In this document: piece by piece, positions 25,932 through 36,594 of the stretch
Layout: each line of letters starts with the position of its first letter
How positions within the stretch are numbered: position 1 is the stretch's first letter
Assembly (NCBI GenBank): GCA_963800285.1
Contig: CAWDAL010000010.1
Location: 186,001-250,000, forward strand
Source of the DNA: DASUPK01 sp963800285
GTDB taxonomy: Bacteria > Actinomycetota > Thermoleophilia > Solirubrobacterales > 70-9
DNA length: 64,000 nt
Direction: 5' to 3'
The notes under the pieces: model-generated
The model's database searches: none
Told to the model about the DNA's origin: nothing
The model's input: the letters and a program-made list of their open reading frames with translations, nothing else
Made by a program: the position numbers and the translations under genes

Positions 25932-28304
25932 GTGAAACCCGACCCGCGAGGAACGGGCGGCGCGATCCGGTGGGCGGCCGAATGGCGCTTCGCGACGCTC
26001 GCCGGCGCTTCGCTCGGCCTCGCGCTCGCGCCACTGGCCGGCGTGGACCCCTCCATCAGGGCGGTGGGCGCGGCGCCGATCGCGACGATCGGCCTGGTCG
26101 TCGCCCGGCCGCGAGAGCACGGCGCCGGGGAAATCGCCTGGCTCGCGGTGGTCGGCCTGGTGGCCGCGCTGGCCGGCCTGCTGGCGGGCGGCGCCCGTCT
26201 GCACGCGATCGACGGTGGCGCGCTCAGGGCTCGGCCGGGCCAACAGGTCACGGTCGACGGATTCGTCGCCGGCGTGCCGCGTCGCAACGGCGACGAGGTC
26301 GACGTCCGGATCGACTCGCCCCGAGGTCCGGTGCTCGTCGTGGCCCCCGAGCCCGTCGGTGACCTGGCGATCGGCGGCGAGATCCGGGTGGAGGGCACGC
26401 TCGAGCCACCCGAGCCTTGGCGGTTGGCGTACCTGCGTCGCCAGGGCATCGCGATGACCCTGCGCACCGAGCGGATCGATGAGCTGTCCGGGCGCCGCGG
26501 CGGGCCCAGGGGATGGATCGACGGGATCCGGGCACGGGCGGAGTCCGCGCTGGGGCGCGGGATGCCCGCGCGAGAGGCGGCGCTGGCGCGCGGCTTCGTC
26601 CTCGGCGAGGACGACCGGATCGACCATGACACGCGCGAGGACTTCCAGCGCTCGAACCTGACCCATCTGCTCGCGGTCAGCGGGGAGAACGTGATCCTGC
26701 TCTGCGTGCTCGCCTGGCCGTTGCTGGCGTTGCTCGGCCTCCCGCTCCGCGCCCGGCTCGTCGGGGCGCTCTGCCTGATCGCCGTCTACGTGCCCGTCAC
26801 CGGCGCGGGCCCGTCGATCCAGCGCGCCGGCGTGATGGGGGCGGCGGGCCTGGTCGCGGCTCTGGCCGACCGGCCGCGCTCGCGCTGGTACGCGGTGCTG
26901 CTCGCGGTGACGATCACCCTCGGGATCAATCCTCTCGCGGACGGGGACGTCGGCTGGCAGCTCAGCTTCGCGGCGGTGATCGGGATCATGCTCTGGGCGA
27001 AGCGCCTCGCCGCGCTGATCGCGGGGCCCGGAGGCCGCGGATCGGCTCGCGCCGCTCTCGCGGAGGCGGTGGCCGTGACCACGGCGGCGACCGTGGCCAC
27101 GGCGCCGCTCATGGCGGAGGCCTTCGACCAGCTCTCGCCGGCGGCGCTCCCGGCCAACGTGCTCGCCGCTCCCGCGGTGGCACCGGCGATGTGGCTGGGG
27201 ATGCTGGCCGGGATCGCCGGGCAGCTGCCGCTGCTCCCGGTGGAGCCGATCAACTGGGTCGACTCCCTCTGCCTCGCCTACATCGCCCAGATCGCTCACT
27301 GGCTCGCCAAACCGCGGTGGGCGCTGTTGACGGTTCACCTCGGCTCGCTCTGGTCGGTGGCCGTCGCGTACGCGGCACTGCTCGGGGGGATGGAGCTGCT
27401 GCTGCGCTGGCTCGGGCCCCGCCGTCCACCGGCGAAGGAGGGCGCCGCCCGGAGCCGAGCGCGATTGCTCAGACCGGCGCTCGCCGTGCCTGCGGGCGTG
27501 GCCCTGGCCCTGGTCTGTCTGCTGCTGGCCTGGCCCTTCGGCTCGGCCACACCGGCGGTGACCCCATCCGCCGATCTGGCCGTGCGGGTCCTGGACGTCG
27601 GCCAGGGGGACGCGATCCTGCTCGACCCGCCCGACGGGGATCCGGTCCTCGTCGACACCGGGCCGCCTGGAGATGGGGTGGAGGACCGCCTGCGCGAGCT
27701 CGGCATCCGCTCCCTGGCCGCGATCGTGATCAGCCACGACCAATCCGACCACGCCGGTGATCTCGGTTCGCTGCTCGGAGCGCTCCACGTCGGGCGGCTC
27801 GTCTACGGGCGGGCGGCCCCTCGGCTGCACGCGGCGGCACTGGCCGCGGGAGCGGAGCCATACCGGCTCGCGGAGGGCGGAGAGATCGATTCCGGCTCGC
27901 TCCGCCTGAGCGCGCTCTGGCCTCCTCGGGAGCTGCTCGGCGAGACGGGCGAGGACCCCAACCTGCTCTGCTTGGTGCTCGTCGCGCAGTGGCGGCACTT
28001 CTCGATGCTGCTCACCGGCGACGCCGAGTCCGAGGCCGTTCCGATGGATCCCGGCCCGATCGACGTCCTCAAGGTCTCCCACCATGGCTCGGCGGACGCC
28101 GGACTGGGTTCTCTGCTGGACCGATCCGTCCCGAAGCTCGCGGTGATCTCGGTGGGCGCCGGGAACTCTTACGGCCACCCGACCGACGCGACCCTGGCGG
28201 AGCTTCGTGCGCACGAGGTCCCGACGATGCGCACCGACGAGGGGGGCGAGATCGACGTCGACGCGAGCGGTTGGGGGTGGACGGTGCACCAGGCAGGCGG
28301 ATAG
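25932..28304 (+). CDS. comEC: ComEC/Rec2 DNA uptake channel
   Basis: A 790-residue polytopic membrane protein that carries single-stranded DNA across the membrane. Order: N-terminal membrane segments (about 18-85), a DUF4131-like OB region (about 95-180), the ComEC membrane core (about 210-505, with FQRSNLTHLLAVSGENV and AGPSIQRAGVMGAAGL) and a C-terminal metallo-beta-lactamase domain (about 545-785: LDVGQGDAILL, ISHDQSDHAGD, LLTGDAE, KVSHHGS). In the metal motif the usual HxxxDH reads HDQSDH, so it is intact. The start is GTG 25932 with weak context. Confidence 0.95.
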   Translation: MKPDPRGTGGAIRWAAEWRFATLAGASLGLALAPLAGVDPSIRAVGAAPIATIGLVVARPREHGAGEIAWLAVVGLVAALAGLLAGGARLHAIDGGALRARPGQQVTVDGFVAGVPRRNGDEVDVRIDSPRGPVLVVAPEPVGDLAIGGEIRVEGTLEPPEPWRLAYLRRQGIAMTLRTERIDELSGRRGGPRGWIDGIRARAESALGRGMPAREAALARGFVLGEDDRIDHDTREDFQRSNLTHLLAVSGENVILLCVLAWPLLALLGLPLRARLVGALCLIAVYVPVTGAGPSIQRAGVMGAAGLVAALADRPRSRWYAVLLAVTITLGINPLADGDVGWQLSFAAVIGIMLWAKRLAALIAGPGGRGSARAALAEAVAVTTAATVATAPLMAEAFDQLSPAALPANVLAAPAVAPAMWLGMLAGIAGQLPLLPVEPINWVDSLCLAYIAQIAHWLAKPRWALLTVHLGSLWSVAVAYAALLGGMELLLRWLGPRRPPAKEGAARSRARLLRPALAVPAGVALALVCLLLAWPFGSATPAVTPSADLAVRVLDVGQGDAILLDPPDGDPVLVDTGPPGDGVEDRLRELGIRSLAAIVISHDQSDHAGDLGSLLGALHVGRLVYGRAAPRLHAAALAAGAEPYRLAEGGEIDSGSLRLSALWPPRELLGETGEDPNLLCLVLVAQWRHFSMLLTGDAESEAVPMDPGPIDVLKVSHHGSADAGLGSLLDRSVPKLAVISVGAGNSYGHPTDATLAELRAHEVPTMRTDEGGEIDVDASGWGWTVHQAGG

Positions 28305-28307
28305 CCT
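28302..28307 (+). promoter_or_regulatory. TANNNT -10 box of the 135-residue secreted protein gene
   Basis: TAGCCT begins in the comEC stop codon and ends 7 nt before ATG 28315; no Shine-Dalgarno is present. Confidence 0.5.
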
Positions 28308-28314
28308 GTTCGCG

Positions 28315-28722
28315 ATGGCTCGGGTGAGGCGTGCGGGGATTCTGCTGGTCGTGCTCGTCGTGGCGCTCGGGATCGGTGGCGCCGTGGCGGGGGCGAAGAA
28401 GAAGCACAAGAAGAAGGGCTGGGCCTCGCAGATCACGCTGACCCATCCGGCGACGAACCAGTTCGCCGGCAAGGTCGGCTCCAAGCTCAAGGGCTGCCGA
28501 GGATCGCGGGTGGTGACGCTGTTCTACACCGATCCCTATACGGCCCAGACGTCGCCGGTATCGGTGCAGCGCACCGACGGCAAGGGCCGCTATGGGGTCG
28601 TCCTGCCGAAGGACGCCTTCTTCGGGACCTACCAGGCGCAGGTCGCCCAGCGGAAGATCCGCGCGCTCAAGTCCAAGCAGACCTGCAAGGCCGCACAGAG
28701 CGCCACGATCGTCCTGCAGTAA
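28315..28722 (+). CDS. Small secreted protein with lysine-rich N-terminal region
   Basis: A 135-residue protein with a clear signal peptide (RAGILLVVLVVALGIGGAVAGA), then a basic patch (KKKHKKKGW) and a strand-rich domain (SQITLTHPATNQFAGKVGSK, RVVTLFYTD, GRYGVVLP) with two cysteines (CRGS, CKAA) that could form a disulfide. The pattern resembles small extracellular beta-sandwich modules seen in Thermoleophilia; no function is known. Preceded by a TANNNT box. Confidence 0.7.
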   Translation: MARVRRAGILLVVLVVALGIGGAVAGAKKKHKKKGWASQITLTHPATNQFAGKVGSKLKGCRGSRVVTLFYTDPYTAQTSPVSVQRTDGKGRYGVVLPKDAFFGTYQAQVAQRKIRALKSKQTCKAAQSATIVLQ

Positions 28723-28746
28723 GAGCCGGGCGTCGCGGCCCGGCCC

Positions 28747-28752
28747 TAGACT
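28747..28752 (+). promoter_or_regulatory. TANNNT -10 box of leaderless holA
   Basis: TAGACT ends exactly 7 nt before GTG 28760; it also decides the choice of that start codon. Confidence 0.55.
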
Positions 28753-28759
28753 CGGGCGC

Positions 28760-29770
28760 GTGGCTGAGATGAAGCCGGCGTACCTGATCGCCGGAACCGA
28801 CGAGGCGAAGATCGCCCGAACCCGAAGCCGCCTGCGGGAGCGCGCCGAGCGTGAGGGTGGACCCGGGGCGCTGGAGCTCTTCGAGGCGGGGGAGGGACGA
28901 CGCTCTCCGGACGTCGACGCGCTGCTCAACTCCCTGGCAGCGATCTCCCTGATCGCCTCGCGCCGGTATCTGCTGGTGGACGGCGTCGACGGCTGGGGCA
29001 AGGCGGACGCCGAGCGCGCCGCCGCGGCGATCGGGCAGATCCCGCCCGAGACCACCCTCGCGCTCGTCGCCCACGGCAAGGCGCCCGCGGGCCTGGCGAA
29101 GGCGGTCGAGAAGGCGGGCGGGGAGGTTCTCTCGTTCGACGTTCCCAGGGAGCGGGAGCTCCCCAAGCAGCTGGTCGCCGACGCCCGGGAGCTCGGCTTC
29201 GAGCTCGAGCCGGCGGCCGCGCGGCTGCTCGTCGAGCGCCTCGGTCCACGGCCGATCCGGCTGCGAACCGAGCTCGAGCGCCTCGCCCTCTGGGCCGGGG
29301 AGGGTGGGCAGGTCGAAGCCCAGGACCTGGAGGCGATGGTGGCCGATACCTCGGAGGAGGCGATCTGGACGCTTGCGGACGCCCTGGTCGCCGGCGACGA
29401 GGCCGAGACGATGCGGGTTGCGGAGGTGCTCGTCGCGCAGGGCGAGGCCCTACCCCGGATCGTCTACTCGCTCGCGCCGCGGCTGCGCCAGGCGCTGCGG
29501 GCCGCCACCGAGCTGGAGGCCGGGAGGACCGCCGGCGAGGTGGCGAAGGGCCTCTCGATGCACCCGTACGCGGCCAAGATGCTCGTCACCAAGGTGAAGG
29601 GACGTACCCCGGGGGACCTGGACGCGTCGATCCGCGCCCTCGCCGACCTCGAGCTCTGGTCTCGCGGGGGCTCCGACTACGCGGAGGGTGTGGCCTTCAC
29701 CCTGTCGTTGCGCAGGGCCATCGGGCTGGTGCCGGACGACACCGAGCCCCTTGCCTGGGCGCTCAGGTGA
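28760..29770 (+). CDS. holA: DNA polymerase III delta subunit
   Basis: Clamp-loader delta subunit, which opens the sliding clamp. About 336 residues from GTG 28760 (V-A-E-M-K-P-A-Y-L-I-A-G). Recognisable pieces are KPAYLIAGTDEAKIARTR, a Walker-A-less AAA fold with YLLVDGVDGW, PRPIRLRTELERLALWAG and the C-terminal helical collar (ALPRIVYSLAPRLRQALRAA, YAAKMLVTKVKG). The start is fixed by the TAGACT box 7 nt upstream; the longer open frame leftwards overlaps the secreted protein gene and is not conserved. Confidence 0.9.
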   Translation: MAEMKPAYLIAGTDEAKIARTRSRLRERAEREGGPGALELFEAGEGRRSPDVDALLNSLAAISLIASRRYLLVDGVDGWGKADAERAAAAIGQIPPETTLALVAHGKAPAGLAKAVEKAGGEVLSFDVPRERELPKQLVADARELGFELEPAAARLLVERLGPRPIRLRTELERLALWAGEGGQVEAQDLEAMVADTSEEAIWTLADALVAGDEAETMRVAEVLVAQGEALPRIVYSLAPRLRQALRAATELEAGRTAGEVAKGLSMHPYAAKMLVTKVKGRTPGDLDASIRALADLELWSRGGSDYAEGVAFTLSLRRAIGLVPDDTEPLAWALR

Positions 29771-29776
29771 GCAGCG

Positions 29777-30043
29777 CTACTTGGAGGCGGCGCCGACAAG
29801 GCCGGCGGCGCGGGACTTCTTGCGCGCGCCCGTATTGCGGTGCAGGGCGCCCTTCTGCACGGCCTTGTCGATCCGCGAGACGAGTGCCTTGTGCTCCGAG
29901 GCGATCGCCTCGACCTCGCCCGACTGAACGGCTGCCTCGAGCCGCTTGAAGTGAGTCTTCACGGAGCTGCGAAAGCGCAGGTTCTCGGTCCGCTCCCGCT
30001 CAGTGCGCGCATTGCGCTTCTTCTGTGAGGCGATGTTGGCCAT
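29777..30043 (-). CDS. rpsT: 30S ribosomal protein S20
   Basis: An 88-residue, very basic helical protein binding 16S rRNA: MANIASQKKRNARTERERTE, RSSVKTHFKRLEAAVQSG, LVSRIDKAVQKGALHRNTGA and a final KKSRAAGL are the family blocks. The start is ATG 30043. Convergent with holA (6 bp gap) and divergent from murJ (39 bp gap). A CCCGC-GAG-GCGGG hairpin sits just before the start on the minus strand, possibly linked to autoregulation. Confidence 0.97.
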   Translation of the reverse strand: MANIASQKKRNARTERERTENLRFRSSVKTHFKRLEAAVQSGEVEAIASEHKALVSRIDKAVQKGALHRNTGARKKSRAAGLVGAASK

Positions 30044-30050
30044 GAAAAGA

Positions 30051-30063
30051 CCCGCGAGGCGGG
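30051..30063 (-). promoter_or_regulatory. Hairpin in the rpsT leader
   Basis: On the minus strand CCCGC-CTC-GCGGG is followed by TCTTTT and then the rpsT ATG. It would mask the start region or act as a short attenuator; S20 represses its own translation in E. coli. A TATTCT box lies upstream on the same strand. Confidence 0.35.
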
Positions 30064-30082
30064 CGGCGAAGAGAATAGAGCA

Positions 30083-31975
30083 ATGACCGACCGGCGCGAT
30101 GACGAGCTGCGCGGGAGGCCTCCGGATCCGCCGGAGCCGTTCGACCCCTCCACGCGGGAGTTTCCGGCTGTCGGCCGCGATCCGGAAGACGAGGCGAGCA
30201 CGGAGGAACAGCCACGGGACCCTGGGCGCCCGTTCGTGCCGCCGGACCTCGAGGAGGAGATGGGCGGGAGCCTGAATCTCGACGCGGACCTGGAGGAGGC
30301 TCGCCGGGAGGAGGCGGAGCGATTCGAGCACCGCCACGAGGCCGTCTCGATGGACACCTCGACCTTCATGGCGATTCCCGCGCCCACGCCGAGCACCCCG
30401 TTCATCCCGCCGGAGTTCGACGAGAGGGAGGGGCGCCTCGGCCGCTCGACCGCCTTCTTCTCGATCGCGACCGCATTCTCGCGCGTTGCCGGGCTGGTCC
30501 GGGAGATCGTCGCGGCGAGCTACTTCGGCATCACGGGACCGATGTCGGCGTTCACGATCGCCTTCCAGGTCCCGAACCTGGTCCGCTCCCTGTTCGCGGA
30601 CGCCGCGATCCAGGCAGCGTTCGTGCCCGTCTTCACCGAGGAGCTCGAGAAGGGGAACAAGCGGGAGGCGTTCCGGCTCGCCTCGACTCTGATCTACCTG
30701 GTCACGCTGGTGCTCGGGGCGATCACGGCGCTCTTCATCCTGCTGGCGCCCGTCATCACGCCGATCTTCGCGCCCGGCTTCAGCGGCGAGATCCTCGACC
30801 TGACGGTTACGCTCTCGCAGGTCCTCTTCCCGATCCTGATCCTGCTCGGCGCGACCGGGATGGTGGTCGGAGTCCTGAACAGCTACGACCGTTTTGCGGC
30901 CTTCGCGATCTCGCCGTTCTTCTGGAACGTGGTGATCATCATCGTGCTGGTCCTGCTCGAGCCGGCGTTCCACGGCAACGATCGGATCTACGCGTACGCG
31001 ATCGGCGTGCTGGTCGGCACGGTGGTTCAGCTGGCGATCCCGGCGTGGGACCTCCGCAATACCCCGTTTCGCCTGACCCGGGACTTCAACTGGCGCATCC
31101 CCGAGGTGAGGCGGGTCCTGCTGCTGATGCTGCCGGTGACGCTCAGCCTCGGCCTGATCAACTTCGACTTGCTGCTCAACAGCATCGTCGGGACGCTGGT
31201 CTCGAACGAGGCCCCGGCGGCCATCGACAAGGCGTTCCGCATCTACATGCTCCCCCAGGGGATCTTCTCGGTCGCCGTCGCGACCGTGACGTTCCCGACC
31301 CTGGCCCGCTTCGCCGCTCGCCAGGAGTGGGCGAACCTGCGGGGGACGATGGCCAACGGGATGCGGCAGATCCTGCTGCTCCTGATCCCGGCCGCCGCCG
31401 CCGTCCTGGTGCTGTCGGTCCCGATGACCCGGCTCGTCTACCAGCGCGGCGAGTTCGACGCGCACCAGACCCATCTAGTGGCGCAGGCGCTCTTCTGGTT
31501 CGCGTTCTCCCTGCCCTTCAACGGCCTCTACCTGATGCTGACGCGGACCTTCTTCAGCCTGCAGCGCCCGTGGATCCCGACTGTGGTTGCAGGGTCCAAC
31601 CTGGTCGTGGACATCATCTTCTCCTTCGCGCTCTACTCGCCGTTCGGGATCGGCGGCGTGGTCGCCGCGACGGTGATCGCGACGATCTCGAGCGTCGTCG
31701 CCGAGGTGGTGATCCTGCGCCGCCAGCTCGTCGGTCTGGAGTTGACGCGCCTGCTTGCGACCGCGACTCGCGTGCTGGTCGCCGCGGCGTTGCTCGCCGG
31801 GGTGAGCTACCTGGTCTGGGACGGCCTTGACCAGGCGCTCGGGCGGGGCACGGTTGCCCAGATCATCTCGCTGGGAGTCGCGCTGGCCGCGGGCTTTGCT
31901 ACCTACGTCGGCGCGGTACTCGCGTTGCGCGTCCCGGAAGCCGGCCAGATCACGCGGCTACTGCGGCGAATCTAG
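30083..31975 (+). CDS. murJ: Lipid II flippase MurJ with acidic N-terminal extension
   Basis: Moves lipid-linked peptidoglycan precursor across the membrane. Residues about 120-630 form the MOP-fold core with 13-14 membrane helices; diagnostic stretches are RVAGLVREIVAASYFG, NLVRSLFADAAIQAAFVPVF and RLVYQRGEFDAHQT. The first ~118 residues are Pro/Glu/Asp-rich and probably disordered in the cytoplasm, an extension common in actinobacterial MurJ relatives. No kinase-like or FHA-binding C-terminal part is present, unlike the mycobacterial MviN. Confidence 0.93.
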   Translation: MTDRRDDELRGRPPDPPEPFDPSTREFPAVGRDPEDEASTEEQPRDPGRPFVPPDLEEEMGGSLNLDADLEEARREEAERFEHRHEAVSMDTSTFMAIPAPTPSTPFIPPEFDEREGRLGRSTAFFSIATAFSRVAGLVREIVAASYFGITGPMSAFTIAFQVPNLVRSLFADAAIQAAFVPVFTEELEKGNKREAFRLASTLIYLVTLVLGAITALFILLAPVITPIFAPGFSGEILDLTVTLSQVLFPILILLGATGMVVGVLNSYDRFAAFAISPFFWNVVIIIVLVLLEPAFHGNDRIYAYAIGVLVGTVVQLAIPAWDLRNTPFRLTRDFNWRIPEVRRVLLLMLPVTLSLGLINFDLLLNSIVGTLVSNEAPAAIDKAFRIYMLPQGIFSVAVATVTFPTLARFAARQEWANLRGTMANGMRQILLLLIPAAAAVLVLSVPMTRLVYQRGEFDAHQTHLVAQALFWFAFSLPFNGLYLMLTRTFFSLQRPWIPTVVAGSNLVVDIIFSFALYSPFGIGGVVAATVIATISSVVAEVVILRRQLVGLELTRLLATATRVLVAAALLAGVSYLVWDGLDQALGRGTVAQIISLGVALAAGFATYVGAVLALRVPEAGQITRLLRRI

Positions 31976-31984
31976 ACAGCGCCC

Positions 31985-32434
31985 TCAAGCCGGGCGCGGG
32001 TCGCCGACCCAGTAGCGCGGGCCGGGCCCCGAGCCGGCCGCCCGGTCATCGGGGTTCGCCAGCTTGCAGCGGTCCAGCGAGAGGCAGCCGCACCCGATGC
32101 ACTCGGTGAGGCCGGCGCGCAGGCGCTCCAGCTCGGCGATCCGCTCATCGATCCGAGAGGTCCAGCCGGCCGAGAGGCGCGACCAGTCGCCCCGGTTCGG
32201 CGCCCTGTCGGGAGGGAGCTTCGCCAGCTCCTCGCCGATCTCGTTCAGGGTGAGGCCGACGCGCTGGGCGAAGACGATGAACGCAATACGCCGCAGGACC
32301 GAGCGCGGATAGCGGCGGTGGCCGGAGCCGGCACGCTCCGAGGAGATCAGCTCGCGATCCTCGTAGAAGCGCAGCGCGGAGGCGGCGACTCCGCTGCGCT
32401 TCGCCACTTCGCTGATCGTCAGCAGATCACCCAT
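31985..32434 (-). CDS. soxR: SoxR, redox-sensing MerR-family activator
   Basis: A 149-residue MerR-type regulator: helix-turn-helix LTISEVAKRSGVAASALRFY (about 5-24), a dimerisation helix, and the [2Fe-2S] motif C112-x2-C115-x-C117-x5-C123 (ECIGCGCLSLDRC). SoxR responds to redox-cycling compounds and superoxide by twisting promoters with over-long spacers. Such a promoter with a SoxR box lies 31 bp from its start, facing the divergent DUF5519 gene at 32523. The overlapping location could also allow autoregulation. Confidence 0.95.
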   Translation of the reverse strand: MGDLLTISEVAKRSGVAASALRFYEDRELISSERAGSGHRRYPRSVLRRIAFIVFAQRVGLTLNEIGEELAKLPPDRAPNRGDWSRLSAGWTSRIDERIAELERLRAGLTECIGCGCLSLDRCKLANPDDRAAGSGPGPRYWVGDPRPA

Positions 32435-32459
32435 CGGGACAGGGAATCACGGATCGGCC

Positions 32460-32490
32460 TTGACTTCAAGCTCACTTGAGCTTGTAGCTT
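32460..32490 (+). promoter_or_regulatory. SoxR-dependent promoter with 19-bp spacer
   Basis: The -35 TTGACT (32460-32465) and -10 TAGCTT (32485-32490) are separated by 19 bp, the over-long spacing typical of MerR/SoxR-activated promoters. The spacer holds TCAAG-CTCA-CTTGA (dyad 32466-32479), close to the CTCAAG-TTAA-CTTGAG core of the E. coli SoxR box. Confidence 0.85.
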
Positions 32491-32522
32491 GGCGAGACAC
32501 CCTGACTTCCCGAGGAGGCCTG

Positions 32523-32873
32523 ATGACCGACGAGCGTGCAGCAAGCGAGACGATCACCGACGAGGTCACCTCCTGGCCGGGGGTCGAGGCCGGGTATGGC
32601 AGGCGCGGCGAGTGGAGCTTCCGGGTGAACCGCCACGAGATCGGCCATCTCCACGGCGACCACGCGGCGCACTTCAGCTTCGGCAAGGAGGTCGGCGCCG
32701 CATTGCGGGAGCAGGGGCGGGTGGTCGACCATCCGGTTTTCCCGGGCAAGAACGCGATGGCGGCGCGCCGGATCGAGGACGAGGGCGATGTCCGCGATGT
32801 GATCGAGCTGATGCGGCTGAACTACGACCGCATCGTCGCCCGCTACGGGCTCTCCTCGCCCGCTACCGCCTGA
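32523..32873 (+). CDS. DUF5519 (luciferase-domain-like) protein, predicted SoxR target
   Basis: A 116-residue protein with the pattern WSFRVNRHEIGHLHGDHAA, FGKEVGAALREQGRVVDHPV and VIELMRLNYDR, fitting DUF5519 proteins of unknown function. ATG 32523 follows AGGAGG (32513-32518) and a SoxR-type promoter, so it should be induced by redox stress; it is the only gene visibly in that unit, since the next gene converges and overlaps its 3' end by 11 bp. Confidence 0.75.
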   Translation: MTDERAASETITDEVTSWPGVEAGYGRRGEWSFRVNRHEIGHLHGDHAAHFSFGKEVGAALREQGRVVDHPVFPGKNAMAARRIEDEGDVRDVIELMRLNYDRIVARYGLSSPATA

Positions 32874-33666
32874 TCTCGGCGACCACGTAGCGGCTCGTTA
32901 TCCGGAAGGACTCCGGGTCCTCGTTGCCCTCCTCGTAGATCAGCATCCCGTGGTCGCGGAGCTCCTCGGCGCGCTCGGCCCCGAGCCGCTCTCTTGTCTT
33001 GATCCACATGGGGTGATTCTGGAACTCGAACTCCGCAAACTCGCGGGCGGAGGGTGCCTCGAAGGCGATCGTCTCCTGCGCCAGCGAGACCGAGAGCCCG
33101 TGCTCACCGAACAGCCCGCCAAGGGCATCTGCCTCATGCCAGGCGAACGGCGGCGGCCCAGCCGGCTGATCGCTGACCTGCGCGAGCGCCTCACGCTGAG
33201 CCTTGATCGCCGCAAAGAGAGTGCCCTCAGGGATCCAGGCCGAGAGCACGATTCGGCCGGCGGGCGTGAGCACGCGCGCCAGCTCGGCAGCCGCGGCATC
33301 GGCGTCGGGGGCGAAGACCACCCCGAAGATCGAGATCACGAGATCCGCGCTCGCGTCGCCCAATGGCATGGATGCGGCGTCCCCGAGCACGAATTCGCCT
33401 GGCAGTCCTCGTTCCGTGAACCGTGCGCGCGCCGTCTCCAGGAGCCGCTCCGCCGGATCGACGCCCGTCACCCTCGCCCCTCGCCCGGCGGCGAGCAGGG
33501 CTCCGTTGCCGGTGCCGCAGCCGACGTCAACCACGCGCTCGCCCTCGGCCGGCGCGGCGCGCTCGACGACGGCCTCCGCCGCGGGCAGAAGCTGCTCGCC
33601 GATCCGTTCGTATCCGCCGCGGCCCCACTCCATCAACGCCGACTCTACTTCCGCGGTCGCGCCCAA
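32863..33666 (-). CDS. Class I SAM-dependent methyltransferase
   Basis: A 267-residue enzyme with motif I VVDVGCGTGNGALLA, acidic post-I residue in ARVTGVDPAE, motif II/III region ADLVISIFGVVFAPD and ELARVLTPAGRIVLSAW, typical of the UbiE/ArsM-like methyltransferase fold. The substrate cannot be told. The TTG at 33666 gives the longest product; ATG 33633 (M-E-W-G-R-G) is equally plausible as the start. Divergent from lepA and convergent with the DUF5519 gene. Confidence 0.85.
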   Translation of the reverse strand: MGATAEVESALMEWGRGGYERIGEQLLPAAEAVVERAAPAEGERVVDVGCGTGNGALLAAGRGARVTGVDPAERLLETARARFTERGLPGEFVLGDAASMPLGDASADLVISIFGVVFAPDADAAAAELARVLTPAGRIVLSAWIPEGTLFAAIKAQREALAQVSDQPAGPPPFAWHEADALGGLFGEHGLSVSLAQETIAFEAPSAREFAEFEFQNHPMWIKTRERLGAERAEELRDHGMLIYEEGNEDPESFRITSRYVVAEIRR

Positions 33667-33698
33667 GCGGGACAGGGCCCTACCCTTCCACTCCGCCC

Positions 33699-35493
<1,795 letters not shown>

Positions 35494-35504
<11 letters not shown>

Positions 35505-35907
35505 CGAGGAGCGCAGGGCGCTTGCGCAGGGGGGAATGGACGCCTTCAACGACGGGGACGTGCCGCGGATGCTCGCCGCGCTCGCTGACGACATCGAGGT
35601 CTACGCGGCTCCGGAGATGGTGAACGCCGGGCGCTTCACCGGCCATGACGGCTTCGTCTCCTGGATCACCGCCTGGACCGACGCCTGGGAGGAGGTGACC
35701 GCGGAGGTCACCGACAACACGCCGGTGGGCGATCGTCACGTGGTCACGAGCATTCACCAGGGGGGCCGCGGCCGCGCCGGCATCGAGGTCAGCATGGACC
35801 TCGCCTTCCTGTTCGACGTGAACGAGGAGGGGCGGTGCAGCTTCCTCGCGATGCTGCCGACGCCGGAGGAGGCCATCCGAATGGCCGAGGAGCGCGAGAG
35901 CTCCTAG
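35494..35907 (+). CDS. SnoaL/NTF2-like protein
   Basis: A 137-residue protein with the cone-shaped SnoaL-like fold pattern: an N-terminal helix (RRALAQGGMDAFNDGDVPRM), LADDIEVYAAPEM, FTGHDGFVSWITAW and VVTSIHQGGRGRAG. Such proteins are small cyclases, isomerases or binding modules; function unknown. ATG 35494 overlaps the lepA stop by 11 bp, so it is translationally coupled to it. Its 3' end overlaps the convergent gene by 4 bp. Confidence 0.8.
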
Positions 35908-36518
35908 ACGCTGACCCGGCGCAGGGGGAGCTTCAGGCGGGATTCGATCCTCGCGAGGGGGTCCTTGCCGTTCGAGATCAGCAGGACCACCTCGTCCGCG
36001 GGGAAGTCGCGTAGCTCATCCTCGAGCGCCTGGGCGGGATCGTGGTCTCCGACCGAGCCGCTCACCGGCAGGCCGGCCGCGACCAGCGCCCCGGCCGAGC
36101 GGGCGAGCCGCGCCTCCGCCTCGCGACGGGCATCGTCCTCCGCGGAGAGCCAGCGGTCGAGGCGATGGCTCGGCACCGGCACCACGACCCGCACGTCCTT
36201 CGGCGTCCCCGCGAGATCGGCGACGCGCTGAGCGGCGTCGGGGGTGGCCTCCGCGGTCGCGACGACCAGCACCCTGTGACCCGAGTCCGCGTGCTCGGCG
36301 ACCTCGATCCGAAGATTCGGGCGAGCACGAGAGGCAAAGACGACCAGCCCGGTTGCCGCGACCGCGCCGACGGCCATTCCCAGGCCCGCGCCGACCAGGC
36401 CGGCGAGCGCCATCGAGGCGACGATCGAGGCGCAGATCAACGCGATGATCAGCGGGATCGCGAAGGGACGGAACCGCATCCCGCCCTCAGGGTTCGTGGT
36501 GGTCAGGAATGGAGACAC
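35904..36518 (-). CDS. Membrane-anchored protein with a universal-stress-like domain
   Basis: A 204-residue protein of unknown function. Two hydrophobic helices (PFAIPLIIALICASIVASMA and GLVGAGLGMAVGAVAATGLV) are followed by a soluble alpha-beta domain with strands RVLVVATAE, VRVVVPVP, and ADEVVLLIS and a basic tail. The strand order and the nucleotide-like loop resemble universal stress protein/permease-like domains common in Thermoleophilia, but key residues are not clear. GTG 36518 has a TAGGAA box 6 nt upstream; ATG 36479 is the alternative. Confidence 0.6.
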   Translation of the reverse strand: MSPFLTTTNPEGGMRFRPFAIPLIIALICASIVASMALAGLVGAGLGMAVGAVAATGLVVFASRARPNLRIEVAEHADSGHRVLVVATAEATPDAAQRVADLAGTPKDVRVVVPVPSHRLDRWLSAEDDARREAEARLARSAGALVAAGLPVSGSVGDHDPAQALEDELRDFPADEVVLLISNGKDPLARIESRLKLPLRRVSV

Positions 36519-36594
36519 GCTGGATTCCTACCCTAGCCCCGTGAGCGCGAAGCGGCGCTCGAGACGGCTCTACGCCTAGAATCGCCCGTCGCTC

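Noticed and set aside
29777..31474. Long open frame antisense to murJ running into rpsT
   Set aside because: Only the last 88 codons (rpsT) show family motifs; the rest is antisense to conserved murJ.
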